A stretch of DNA of 64,000 bases, from contig NZ_JAEACP010000001.1 in the NCBI RefSeq assembly GCF_015999335.1, positions 310,001-374,000 of the forward strand. Direction: 5' to 3'. This document shows positions 28,851 to 37,288 of this stretch, piece after piece. The position numbers were made by a program, and so were the translations under genes. The notes under the pieces were generated by a model, which was given only the letters and a program-made list of their open reading frames with translations, did not search any database and was not told where the DNA came from. Origin of the DNA: Tabrizicola soli. GTDB taxonomy: Bacteria > Pseudomonadota > Alphaproteobacteria > Rhodobacterales > Rhodobacteraceae. The first letter of the stretch is position 1, and each line of letters starts with the position of its first letter.

Positions 28851-29725
28851 GCCCTGGCTCCGAACAGGCCCTGCGGGCGCAGGACCAGCACCATGGCGAC
28901 CAGGAGCGTCGCCAGGATCTTTGCCAGCGTGGGCGAAAAGAACATCGAGATCACCCCGTCCGAAAGCCCGATCACCACCGCCGCAACCAGCGTGCCGCGC
29001 AAGGACCCGAGCCCGCCGATGATCACCACGATGAAGGACAGGAGCAGCGGGTCATGCCCCATCAGATATTGCGCCTGCTGGATCGGCACGACCAGGACTC
29101 CGGCCAGCGCGGCGAGGCCCGCGCCAAGCGCGAAGGTGCCCATGTAGACCCGGTCGACATTGATGCCGAAGGCTTGGGCGGTCATCCGGTCCACTTGCGT
29201 CGCGCGCATGATCAGCCCCGCCCTGGTGCGCGACAGGAAGGTCCAGAGCGCCAGAAGCACCGCCAGCGCGGCGAGGACGACGAAGAGCTTGTAGCCGGAA
29301 TAGCCGAACCACGGCAGCTGGATGCGCCATTCGAAAGGAGCGGGCACGGGGTTGGCGTTCGGGCCGTAGAGGGACAGCGCGGCCTGCTGCAGGATGTAGA
29401 GAAGGCCGATGGTGGCGACGATCGTGGCCTCGGGGTCGTAGTTCAGCCGCTTCAGGATCAGCCCGTCGGCCACCGCCGCCAGGGCCGCGACCAGCACCGG
29501 CGCGATGATCAGTGCGGCAAGGAAGGTCAGCGCGGCGGGCCCCGGGATCATGCCGGTCACCGCCCAGGCAAGGACCGCGCCCAGCATGTAGAACTCGCCA
29601 TGCGCGACGTTGACCACGCGCATGACCCCGAAGACGAGCGACAGCCCTGCCGCCGCCAGCGCCAGGACGGCGGCGGTCACGAGGCCCTCCATCAGGGCAA
29701 GAAGCAGGAAGGGTCCGAAAGCCAT
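28847..29725 (-). CDS. livH: Branched-chain amino acid-type ABC transporter permease LivH
   Basis: The 292-aa polytopic permease has the LivH signature GLSLVFGVMRVVNVAHGEFY near the N-terminus and the coupling motif RATQVDRMTAQAFGINVDRV. It is the partner of LivM. It follows the substrate-binding protein gene across a 75-bp gap with several hairpins, then overlaps livM by ATGA. Confidence 0.93.
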   Translation of the reverse strand: MAFGPFLLLALMEGLVTAAVLALAAAGLSLVFGVMRVVNVAHGEFYMLGAVLAWAVTGMIPGPAALTFLAALIIAPVLVAALAAVADGLILKRLNYDPEATIVATIGLLYILQQAALSLYGPNANPVPAPFEWRIQLPWFGYSGYKLFVVLAALAVLLALWTFLSRTRAGLIMRATQVDRMTAQAFGINVDRVYMGTFALGAGLAALAGVLVVPIQQAQYLMGHDPLLLSFIVVIIGGLGSLRGTLVAAVVIGLSDGVISMFFSPTLAKILATLLVAMVLVLRPQGLFGARA

Positions 29726-29751
29726 TGGGTTCCGTGGGTGAAGGAAAAGCT

Positions 29752-29793
29752 GGGTGAATCACCCACCCTACCTGTAGGGTGGGCAATCTGCCC
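29752..29793. repeat. Three overlapping hairpins between the binding-protein gene and livH
   Basis: GGGTG-CACCC (29752-29764), CCCACCCTAC/GTAGGGTGGG (29762-29771 with 29774-29783; 10-bp stem, 2-nt loop), and GGGCA-TGCCC (29781-29793) share bases, so neighbouring hairpins exclude each other. Position suggests a role in the usual excess of binding protein over permease, by mRNA protection or partial termination. Confidence 0.6.
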
Positions 29794-29800
29794 ACGCGGC

Positions 29801-31075
29801 TCAGAAGGACATCGTCGTGTAGTCGACCGCGTCCTCGTAAAGCCCCTCCTCGATCGTCGTGGTGTGCACTTTCACCAGCTTGCCGCCCTGCACCTGGCTG
29901 ATCGACTGCGTGCCGAAGACCTGGTGCGTCTTGCCGTTGAAGCGCTTGGCCCCCTGCGGCCGTTCGATGCCATAGGGCAGGTCCGAGATCGCCTCCATCG
30001 CCTCGACCAGCTTCTGCCGGTCGGCCGGGCCGGCGTAGCCCGAGGCCTCCATCGCCTGCTTGATGAAATAGAGCGTCTCCCAGGTGCTGAACATGTGGCT
30101 GTAGGTCGAGATGTCCTTGGCGTCGCTGACAGATGCGCCGTTGTCGTCCACCCCCACCGCGGCGCGATAGGCGGCCTCATGCTCGCCCGCGTCGGCGGGT
30201 TTCACCCTTGGATGCGCCTCCCAGAAATGGCTGCCTTCCAGGAACTCCAGCCCCGGCGTCGCGGTGTCCACCGCCTCCAGGCTGTCGACGAAGCCGAAGA
30301 GCGCGGGCTTGGCGCCGGTGCCGTAGAACTCGCCCAGTTCCTTGACGAAGGTCAGGACGGCCGGTCCGACCATGACGTGATACAGGACCTCGGTCTCGGC
30401 CGGGATCTGCGGGAAATAGCGGGTGAAGCTGGTTTCCGTCGGGGGCACGGCGATCTGGGCGATGACCTCGCCGCCCTGCTCGGCAACCGCCTTGGTGAAG
30501 AAGTCGCGGTGGTCGTGGCCGAAGGCATAGTCCGGGAAGACCATGGTGACCTTCTTGCCAAGGTTCGCCGCCACCCACGGCGCCATGGTCGAGATCTGCG
30601 CCCGCACATCGGTGATGCCGGGCTGCAGCGTCCAGCGGTTCAGCGCGCCCGAGGCGACGTGATAGCCCTCGGAGCAGACGAGGTAGGGCACCTTCAACTC
30701 GCCCGCCCTTGGCGCGGAGCCCATGACGACATGCGAGAACAGCGTCCCCATCACCAGGTCGCAGCCATCCGCCTGGGTCAGCTTGTCCACCACTTCCGAG
30801 CCGCGCTTGGGGTCGGTCGCGTCATCCTCGAACAGGATCTCGACCGGCCGGCCCGCGATCCCGCCCGCGTCGTTGATCGCCTTCAGCGCGGCCTGGGTGG
30901 TCCGTTCGTACCAGCGTCCGTAGGCGGCGCCGATGCCGGTGCGGTGCAGCTGGAAGCCGATCCTGATCGGGGCGGCCTGCGCGGCGACATGGCCCGGCAG
31001 CGCCGCAGTCAGCAGCCCCGCGCCTCCGGCCAGAAGAAGGCCGCGGCGGGTAGGGTGAAGCAATCCGTTCGACAT
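29801..31075 (-). CDS. HAAT-type ABC transporter substrate-binding protein
   Basis: This is the periplasmic receptor of the liv-like importer. The 424-aa protein begins with an RR-containing signal (PTRRGLLLAGGAGLLTAALPG, cut near VAAQA), which could use Tat or Sec. The type 1 periplasmic-binding fold is clear: IRIGFQLHRTGIGAAYGRW, ALKAINDAGGIAGRPVEILF, ATDPKRGSEVVDKL. The ligand may be an amino acid, amide or small organic acid. The ATG at 31075 has GGAGAGACGGAG just upstream. It is the first gene of the five-gene operon running to livF. Confidence 0.88.
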   Translation of the reverse strand: MSNGLLHPTRRGLLLAGGAGLLTAALPGHVAAQAAPIRIGFQLHRTGIGAAYGRWYERTTQAALKAINDAGGIAGRPVEILFEDDATDPKRGSEVVDKLTQADGCDLVMGTLFSHVVMGSAPRAGELKVPYLVCSEGYHVASGALNRWTLQPGITDVRAQISTMAPWVAANLGKKVTMVFPDYAFGHDHRDFFTKAVAEQGGEVIAQIAVPPTETSFTRYFPQIPAETEVLYHVMVGPAVLTFVKELGEFYGTGAKPALFGFVDSLEAVDTATPGLEFLEGSHFWEAHPRVKPADAGEHEAAYRAAVGVDDNGASVSDAKDISTYSHMFSTWETLYFIKQAMEASGYAGPADRQKLVEAMEAISDLPYGIERPQGAKRFNGKTHQVFGTQSISQVQGGKLVKVHTTTIEEGLYEDAVDYTTMSF

Positions 31076-31158
31076 CTCCGTCTCTCCACTGTTGCGGCCT
31101 CTGGTTCGGGCCATTGCGTTCGATTAAGGGGGCGTAACCCCCGGTTTGTCCAGTCGTT

Positions 31159-32565
31159 TCACCCGGTCCTTGCGGTGGACAGCAGCCACAGCCCCAGCAC
31201 CGTGTACCCCACCATCAAGGCCGTCATCGGCAGATGCGCGATTCCCCGTGCCCCCTGGCCCGCCAGTTTCAACCCCAGAAGCACCGCCAGAAGATGCGCC
31301 GCAAGGATCGCGGCGAACTGTGCGGCATAGATCAGCGGCATCACCCGCGGGTCGGTGAGAAAGCCGAAGGAGACGAAGAAGGGCGGCAGACCCAGCCAGC
31401 TATCGCCCCGCATCAGGGGATCGTTCAGCGCGGCGAGCGTATATTGCCCCGCCGTCAAGAGCATCACCAGGTAATGCGCCGCATGGTATCCCGCCGCGAT
31501 GGCGAGGAACGAGAGCATCACCGGCCCGGTGGCGAAACCGCCGCCGATCCGGCGGCCAAGGGTGATCGCCGTCAGGATCAGGGCCAGCGTCAGCAGCCAG
31601 ACCGCGACCAGACCCGCCGTGTTCTGCACCACCACCGCGCTGCGCCCGGTGGGCTCCAGCGGGTTCTCCCCGATCAGGGCCTGCCACCAGAAGGTCTCGA
31701 CCAGCCCGTCGAAGGTCAGCGCCGCCAGCGAAAGGCTGACGAACACCACGGCCGAGGGTGTCAGCGGCGGCATCGCCAACACCTGCGTGCCGGGCCAGCC
31801 GAGCATCAGCCGGGTCCGGCTTCCTTGCGTCTCGTGCCAGAGCGGCGCGACCTTGGCGATGAGGCCGAAGAGGACGGTCAGGAACTCGCCCCGCTCCAGC
31901 CAGTCCTCGCCGTCCAGCACGGCAAGCAGGAAGATCGCCAGCCAGTAGGCCAGCGCGACCGCGGCCAGGACGGCAGGATCGTCGGGGTAGAGCGAGACCA
32001 TCTGGAACCAGACGAAGCCCGCGTAGCCGGCAACGGCGGGCCAGTGGCCGAGGCGGGCAAGACCGATCCCGCCCTTTCGGCCCAAGAGCGTGCGGGCAAT
32101 GCGGACGGGGCCGGTCCACGGGTTCAGTCCGCGCCAGAGGTTGCCGAAGAGCATCGAGCCAAGGGGCACGACAATCCAGACCCCGGTCCAGAACACCAGC
32201 GTCATCAGGTTGTGCATCGGGTCGCGTGCGCCGAACAAGCCGACGAAGACCAGGGCGAGGAAGGCAAGGAAGGACAGGTAGGAGGTCAGGCCGACCGGCA
32301 AGATGACCCGCCGCGCGCCGAGCAGGCGCGGCTCCATCGCGGGCAGGCGGTGGGCGGCGGCGCCCATCAGCGCGGTCAGGGCCACGGTCAGGGCGGCGGC
32401 GGTGATGTAATGCCCCGTGGGCAGGGTCAGGATGACCGAGGGCGGCAGGGCGCAGGCGAAGGCACGGCCGGGGGTCAGAAGCACGGCCAGCACGGCGAGC
32501 CCCGGAATCTTCGAAAATTCCGGACAAAATTCTTCGAGGAATTTTGGACCCCGCCGCAGCCTCAC
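31159..32565 (-). CDS. Polytopic membrane protein of unknown function
   Basis: The protein of up to 468 aa has about eleven hydrophobic segments spread over its length. Recognisable stretches are GNLWRGLNPWTGPVRI and TFWWQALIGENPLEP in loops; I cannot assign a family with confidence. The start is unsure. A GTG at 32565 has a GAGAGG site, but its first residues (RRGPKFLEEFC) come from the dispersed palindrome at 32504-32546. GTG 32493 would begin on a signal-like helix ending AFACALPP. No operon partner is evident; the TetR gene lies upstream on the same strand, 109 bp away. Confidence 0.7.
   Translation of the reverse strand: MRLRRGPKFLEEFCPEFSKIPGLAVLAVLLTPGRAFACALPPSVILTLPTGHYITAAALTVALTALMGAAAHRLPAMEPRLLGARRVILPVGLTSYLSFLAFLALVFVGLFGARDPMHNLMTLVFWTGVWIVVPLGSMLFGNLWRGLNPWTGPVRIARTLLGRKGGIGLARLGHWPAVAGYAGFVWFQMVSLYPDDPAVLAAVALAYWLAIFLLAVLDGEDWLERGEFLTVLFGLIAKVAPLWHETQGSRTRLMLGWPGTQVLAMPPLTPSAVVFVSLSLAALTFDGLVETFWWQALIGENPLEPTGRSAVVVQNTAGLVAVWLLTLALILTAITLGRRIGGGFATGPVMLSFLAIAAGYHAAHYLVMLLTAGQYTLAALNDPLMRGDSWLGLPPFFVSFGFLTDPRVMPLIYAAQFAAILAAHLLAVLLGLKLAGQGARGIAHLPMTALMVGYTVLGLWLLSTARTG
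32504..32546. repeat. Second copy of the double AT-rich palindrome
   Basis: 32504-32521 (GGAATCTTC then GAAAATTCC) and 32525-32546 (half-site CAAAATTCTTC, one central mismatch) repeat the arrangement at 26358-26401. The second palindrome differs from its counterpart at only one base. Here the element lies within or directly before the start of the membrane-protein gene. Confidence 0.8.
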
Positions 32566-32674
32566 CGCTTGTCGTCCTCTCTTGCATCCCTGTCGGGGGC
32601 GCGCCTTGCGTAACCCTGCCGGAAAAGCGCCGTCCCTGCAATCGATGTGCCCATGGCTGCGGTGCGGCAGCGCG

Positions 32675-33307
32675 TCAGTCGCCGGCCCGGGCCGGGTGCC
32701 GGGCCTCGAAGGCGGCGATCTCGGCGGCGGTGGGGGCGACGCCGGAGAAGGTCAGCACATAGGCCGGGTTGCGCGCCATGCGGATGGCATGGCTTTCATC
32801 GGACCGAAGCGCGATATAGCCGACCTGGGTCAGATAGAGCGTGCGCGCGCGGGTGTCGGCCTCGGCCTCGCCATAGCCGAAGCGGCGGAAAAGCCGGGTG
32901 ATGGCGGCAACCCTCGTGGCGTCGGCCTCGCCCATCGCCGCCGCGACGGCAGGGTCGGTCAGCGACCAGGTCCGCATCGCGAATTCCAGGCGGCTGTCGA
33001 ACAGGTCGTCGTCATACCAGCAGTCGAAGAGGTTCAGCGTCGCCTCGGCGATCGTCGCGGCCGGAGCTTCACAGCGCGCCACCAGATTGCCGGTGTTCTT
33101 GGCCCGCCACCGCTCAACCAGCCCCGCAAGAAGCGCCTCGCGGTCGGGGAAATGCCAGTAGAAGCTGGTGCGCGACAGACCCACCCGCTCGGCCAGGGGC
33201 ATGACCTTCACCGCCTCGACCCCGCCCTCGACCAGAAGGTCGTAGGCCGCATCCAGCCAGAGATCCGGCGTTCCCCGCCATCCGCGCTCGGTCTTTTGCC
33301 TGTTCAT
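32675..33307 (-). CDS. TetR-family regulator, divergent from the flavoenzyme
   Basis: The 210-aa protein has a TetR helix-turn-helix (LLVEGGVEAVKVMPLAERVG, LSRTSFYWHFPDREALL) and a helical effector domain rich in aromatic residues (LFDCWYDDDLFDSRLEFAMRTW). It is divergent from the N-methyl-amine-type flavoenzyme gene. A 28-bp palindrome lies between them across both promoters. It probably represses both genes until an N-methylated substrate or product binds; the ligand is an inference from the neighbour. Confidence 0.87.
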   Translation of the reverse strand: MNRQKTERGWRGTPDLWLDAAYDLLVEGGVEAVKVMPLAERVGLSRTSFYWHFPDREALLAGLVERWRAKNTGNLVARCEAPAATIAEATLNLFDCWYDDDLFDSRLEFAMRTWSLTDPAVAAAMGEADATRVAAITRLFRRFGYGEAEADTRARTLYLTQVGYIALRSDESHAIRMARNPAYVLTFSGVAPTAAEIAAFEARHPARAGD

Positions 33308-33354
33308 GCCGCCGACCTAACCATCCGCGCCGATCCGGCACAAGCAGATCGAAA

Positions 33355-33382
33355 CAAAACTCGACACATGTGTCAAGTTTTG
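33355..33382. promoter_or_regulatory. 28-bp palindromic operator over divergent promoters
   Basis: The 14-base half CAAAACTCGACACA is followed by its complement with a single mismatch. TTGACA on the minus strand followed 17 bases on by TTCGAT, and TCGACA on the plus strand followed 17 bases on by GATACT, are promoter-like pairs sharing this site. The likely ligand is the TetR protein at 32675-33307. Confidence 0.75.
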
Positions 33383-33445
33383 CGATACTGCGTCACAGAA
33401 GCGATTCACCCCAATAGCGATCCACCCCAACCAAGGTCCGGCCCC

Positions 33446-35470
33446 ATGTCGAACGATCCGCTCCTCCAGCCCTACAAGTTGAAACACCTCACCCTCCGCA
33501 ACCGGATCATGACGACCAGCCATGAACCGGCCTATGGCGATGACGGGATGCCCAAGGACCGCTACCGGCTTTACCACCTGGAACGCGCCAAGGCCGGGGT
33601 CGCCATGGTGATGACCGCGGGCTCGGCCAGCACCAGCCGCGACAGCCCGCCGGTCTTCTCGAACCTCCTGGTCTGGAAGGACGAGATCGTGCCGTGGATG
33701 AAGCGGCTGACCGACGACTGCCACGAGGCGGGGGCGGCGGTGATGATCCAGCTTTCGCACCTTGGCCGCCGCACACGCTCGGACAAGGGCGACTGGCTGC
33801 CGGTGGTCTCCTCCTCGGGGATACGCGAACCCGCGCACCGCGCCTTTCCGAAACAGGCCGAGGACTGGGACATCGCCCGCATCATCCGCGACTACGTGGA
33901 CGCGGCCGAGCGGATGCATGCGGCGGGCGTCGACGGGATCGAGTTCCTCTGCCACGGCCACCTGCTTGACCAGTTCATGTCGCCGCTGACCAACACGATG
34001 GATGCCCCCTATGGCGGCAGCCTGGAAAACCGCGCCCGCCTGACGCTGGAGATCGTCGAGGCCGTGCGCAAGCGGATCGGCAACCACATCATCCTGGGCC
34101 TGCGCTACGGCGTGGACGAGATGGAGCCGGGCGGCATCGACATCGAGGAAGGCGTCGCCCTGGGCAAGATGTTCCGCGATTCGGGCATGGTCGACTACCT
34201 GAACATCAACCGCAGCCGGATCCATACCGATCCGGCGATGACCGACATGATCCCGATCCAGGGCATGCGGTCCGCGCCGCACCTGGATTTCGCCGGTCGC
34301 ATCCGGGCCGAGGTCGGGATGCCCACGCTCCATGCCGCCCGCATCGCCGACGTTGCGACCGCGCGGCACGCGGTGGCGACGGGCCAGGTCGACATGGTGG
34401 GGATGACCCGCGCCCACATGGCCGACCCGCATATCGTCCGCAAGATCGTCGAGGGCCGCGAGGACGACATCCGTCCCTGCGTCGGCGCGACCTATTGCCT
34501 GGACCGGATCTACCAGGGCGGCATGGCGCTTTGCATCCACAACCCCTCCACGGGCCGCGAGCAGACGATGCCGCATGACATCGCCCCGGCCGGGGTGAAG
34601 AAGAAGGTCGTCGTGGTCGGCGCCGGCCCGGCCGGCCTGGAAGCCGCCCGCGTCGCGGCCGAGCGGGGGCATTCGGTCGTCGTGTTCGAGGTCGCCGACC
34701 AGCCCGGCGGCCAGGTCCGCCTGACCGCGCAGACCAAGCGCCGGGCCGAGATGATCGGCATCGTCGACTGGCGCATGGCGCAATGCACCGCGAAAGGGGT
34801 GGAATTCCGCTTCAACACCTGGGCGGAAGCCTCTGACGTCCTTGCAGAAAACCCAGATGTGGTGGTGATCGCGACGGGTGGCCTGCCCAACACGGAAGTG
34901 CTGGCCAAGGGCAACGACCTGGTGATCTCGACCTGGGACATCCTCTCGGGCGACGTGAAGCCGGGCGCCAACGTCCTTCTCTACGACGACGCGGGCGACC
35001 ATGCCGCGCTGCAGGCCGCGCAGTTGATCGCCGAGGCGGGCTCGAAGGTCGAGGTGATGACCCCCGACCGCACCTTCGCGCCCGAAGTCATGGCGATGAA
35101 CCTGGTGCCCTACATGCGGGCGATGCAGGACAAGGACGTGACCTTCACCGTGACCTACCGCCTCCTGGAGGTCGAGAAGGCCGGCAACCAGCTGAAGGCG
35201 ACGATCGGCTCGGACTACATGAAACTCGACAAGACGGCGGTCTACGACCAGGTTGTGGTGAACCACGGCACCAAGCCGCTGGCCGAGATCTATTTCGAGC
35301 TGAAGCCGCTTTCCGCCAACAAGGGCGCGGTGGACTATGGGGCGATGATCGACGGCCGGCCCCAGCCCGCGGCCGAGGGCTTCCAGCTCTACCGCATCGG
35401 CGACGCGGTGGAGGCGCGGAACACCCATTCCGCGATCTATGACGCGCTGCGGCTGGTGCGGACGGTCTGA
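33446..35470 (+). CDS. FMN/FAD/Fe-S oxidoreductase, trimethylamine dehydrogenase/2,4-dienoyl-CoA reductase family (N-methylproline demethylase-like)
   Basis: The 674-aa protein has an old-yellow-enzyme TIM barrel (residues 1-340, LKHLTLRNRIMTTSHEP, HGHLLDQFMSPLTN, YGGSLENRARL). An Fe-S linker follows, then an FAD/NAD-type domain from about 388 (VVVVGAGPAGLEAARVAAER). Family members demethylate methylamines or reduce dienoyl-CoA. The Fe-S cysteines normally run C-x2-C-x2-C-x11/12-C. Here Cys345, Cys351 and Cys363 are present but position 348 is Ala. The covalent-FMN Cys of trimethylamine dehydrogenase is absent. From memory, the closest relatives are annotated N-methylproline demethylases. The ATG at 33446 gives the family start. 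Confidence 0.85.
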   Translation: MSNDPLLQPYKLKHLTLRNRIMTTSHEPAYGDDGMPKDRYRLYHLERAKAGVAMVMTAGSASTSRDSPPVFSNLLVWKDEIVPWMKRLTDDCHEAGAAVMIQLSHLGRRTRSDKGDWLPVVSSSGIREPAHRAFPKQAEDWDIARIIRDYVDAAERMHAAGVDGIEFLCHGHLLDQFMSPLTNTMDAPYGGSLENRARLTLEIVEAVRKRIGNHIILGLRYGVDEMEPGGIDIEEGVALGKMFRDSGMVDYLNINRSRIHTDPAMTDMIPIQGMRSAPHLDFAGRIRAEVGMPTLHAARIADVATARHAVATGQVDMVGMTRAHMADPHIVRKIVEGREDDIRPCVGATYCLDRIYQGGMALCIHNPSTGREQTMPHDIAPAGVKKKVVVVGAGPAGLEAARVAAERGHSVVVFEVADQPGGQVRLTAQTKRRAEMIGIVDWRMAQCTAKGVEFRFNTWAEASDVLAENPDVVVIATGGLPNTEVLAKGNDLVISTWDILSGDVKPGANVLLYDDAGDHAALQAAQLIAEAGSKVEVMTPDRTFAPEVMAMNLVPYMRAMQDKDVTFTVTYRLLEVEKAGNQLKATIGSDYMKLDKTAVYDQVVVNHGTKPLAEIYFELKPLSANKGAVDYGAMIDGRPQPAAEGFQLYRIGDAVEARNTHSAIYDALRLVRTV

Positions 35471-35522
35471 GGGGCAAGTTTGCGGTTGATTGTCATGGGC
35501 CTTGCCATATCTGGTGGGGCCC

Positions 35523-36044
35523 ATGACATTGCCCGCCATGCCCGACGGAACCAGCGTGACCGAAACGACTTTTCTCCCCGCCGACCCGCGCGCCCTGCGC
35601 GATGCCTTCGGCCGCTTCGCGACCGGGGTGACGCTTGTCACCACCCTGGGGCCCGAGGGGCCGGTGGGTTTTGTGGCCAACAGCTTCGCCTCGGTCTCGC
35701 TCGACCCGCCGCTGGTGCTGTGGTCGCCCGCCCGCGCCTCGCGCCGGTTCGGGATCTTCGCGGAGGCGGCGCATTTCGCGATCCATGTGCTTGAGGCGGG
35801 TCAGCGCGAGTGGCTGGCCCGGTTCACGCGTGGTGGGGCGGGCTTCGACGGGCTGGACCATTCCGTCACCACCGAGGGCCTGCCCGCGCTGAGCGGAGCG
35901 CTGGCCCGTTTCGACTGCGCGTCCCACGCGGTGCATGACGGGGGCGACCATGCGATCGTGGTGGGCCGCGTCCTGCGGGTGACGGTGCGGGCGGGCGAGC
36001 CGCTGCTCTTCAGCCAGGGGCGCTATGGCCGCTTCGAGGGCTAG
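35523..36044 (+). CDS. Flavin reductase family protein
   Basis: The 173-aa FMN-binding split-barrel protein shows [38 protein letters not shown] and a late [12 protein letters not shown], the flavin-reductase-domain pattern of NAD(P)H:FMN reductases that serve two-component monooxygenases. No oxygenase partner is adjacent; the flavoenzyme 52 bp upstream may be functionally linked. The ATG at 35523 has GGTGGGG upstream; ATG 35538 is possible. Its TAG overlaps the convergent fur stop (CTAG). Confidence 0.87.
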   Translation: MTLPAMPDGTSVTETTFLPADPRALRDAFGRFATGVTLVTTLGPEGPVGFVANSFASVSLDPPLVLWSPARASRRFGIFAEAAHFAIHVLEAGQREWLARFTRGGAGFDGLDHSVTTEGLPALSGALARFDCASHAVHDGGDHAIVVGRVLRVTVRAGEPLLFSQGRYGRFEG

Positions 36045-36460
36045 GTCTTCTTCCGGCAGTACAGTTCCATCCGGTGATGGACGATCTCGAAGCCCAGCTC
36101 GGCCGCAATCTCGCGTTGCAGCTGCTCGATCTTCTCGGATCGGAATTCGGTGATCTGGCCGCTGTCGAGGTCGACGATGTGGTCGTGGTGCGGGGCGTCC
36201 GCGACCTCGTAGCGGGCACCGCCGTTTTCCAGCGGCAGCCGCAGGACCACTCCTTCCCGCTCCAGCACCGAGAGGGTGCGATAGACGGTGGCCAGCGACA
36301 GGCTGTCGTCCAGGGCACGGGCGCGGCGGTGGAGTTCGGCGGCGTCGGGGTGATCGGCGGCCTCGGTCAGGACCTTCAAGAGCGCCTCGCGCTGGCGGGT
36401 CACGCGGACACCGCCGTCACGGAGGGCCTGGGTCATGCGGCGGGCGGGGTCGGAGGTCAT
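36041..36460 (-). CDS. Fur-family metal regulator (Fur/Mur type)
   Basis: The 139-aa winged-helix repressor has the DNA-recognition region [19 protein letters not shown] and the metal-site segment [19 protein letters not shown], followed by [19 protein letters not shown]. The CxxC structural zinc motif of many Fur proteins is replaced (LDSG), and it lacks the HHH haem motif of Irr, as is usual in alphaproteobacterial Fur/Mur. It probably senses Mn2+ or Fe2+. A matching box lies at 45284-45304 before the metal ABC operon. The ATG at 36460 lacks a clear ribosome site, but it opens the conserved domain; ATG 36436 is an alternative. Confidence 0.88.
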   Translation of the reverse strand: MTSDPARRMTQALRDGGVRVTRQREALLKVLTEAADHPDAAELHRRARALDDSLSLATVYRTLSVLEREGVVLRLPLENGGARYEVADAPHHDHIVDLDSGQITEFRSEKIEQLQREIAAELGFEIVHHRMELYCRKKT

Positions 36461-36641
36461 GCGGCCATGGTAGACCAGGGCGGGCGGCGGGGTCAAATGC
36501 GGGCTGCTCGCGCGCGGGCAGAATGAGGGCTGCTGGAAATTCAAAGGCTTGGCCGTGGACGTTTACCAACAGGTAATCATGCTTGGCTGCAACGCGGAGG
36601 AAGCGGATTCCAGGCCGGAAGACCGAGCGGATCGGGCGCGG

Positions 36642-37277
36642 CTACCTTTCGGTCGCGCCCTTTCCGGCAAGGATCTTCGCGCGGCCTTTTTCGATCCGGG
36701 ACAGCCGCGTCGCCGAGGTCTTGGCATCTCCAAGGAACAGCGCCCAGCTTTTCCGGCGCCCCGGCGTGAGCGCCTGGAAGGCCTCGGCCAGTTCGGGATC
36801 GGCATCCAGCGCCTCGACCAGTTCCTCGGTCAGGTCGGGCTGGCTGCTGTCCTTCGGCGGCAGGAGTCCTGCTTCGGCATAGCCCATCGCCTCGGCCAGA
36901 TAGGCCTTGATCAGCGGGGCCATCTTGTCGGGCGCGGCATTGTCCGTGAAGCGCAGGCAGTCCGGGTGCCGGGTGTTGGGACCCTGGCGTTCCAGCACCC
37001 CTTCCGGGTCGTGCATCAGGGCGGCGTTGAAGAAGGTCAGACGGAAATCGCCCCGGAAAGCCCCCATGATCGCGATGTTGCGACCGGCGTGCATGTAGCA
37101 AGGATGGCCCCATTTCGCCACCTCCTCCAGCCCCACCTCGCGGCAGAGGCGGCGCAGCGTCATGAGGCCCTGAAGCCAGAGCCGTGTGGAGCAGTCGGGG
37201 GTCGCGAAGCGTTCGCACCGGCCGCAACCGAGGGAGAAGAAGTCCTCGACATCGGTGATCATGGCGGGGCCGGGCAT
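36642..37277 (-). CDS. YdeI/DUF1801-like protein
   Basis: The 211-aa protein has a DUF1801-type N-terminal half (GLMTLRRLCREVGLEEVAKWG, then HPCYMHAGRNIAIMGAFRGD, LTFFNAALMHDP). The C-terminal helical part matches the YdeI tail (AEAFQALTPGRRKSWALFLG, ATRLSRIEKGRAKILAGKG). YdeI-type proteins have been linked to antimicrobial-peptide resistance, but the mechanism is unknown. The ATG at 37277 is chosen over one 15 bases upstream because AAAGGA lies at ribosome-site distance. A short GC hairpin spans the stop codon. Confidence 0.82.
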   Translation of the reverse strand: MPGPAMITDVEDFFSLGCGRCERFATPDCSTRLWLQGLMTLRRLCREVGLEEVAKWGHPCYMHAGRNIAIMGAFRGDFRLTFFNAALMHDPEGVLERQGPNTRHPDCLRFTDNAAPDKMAPLIKAYLAEAMGYAEAGLLPPKDSSQPDLTEELVEALDADPELAEAFQALTPGRRKSWALFLGDAKTSATRLSRIEKGRAKILAGKGATER

Positions 37278-37288
37278 GTCGGTTCCTT

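Noticed and set aside
32417-33445. Upstream extension of the flavoenzyme frame by 343 codons
   Set aside because: It runs antisense through a TetR gene and has no family similarity; the ATG at 33446 opens the conserved barrel start.
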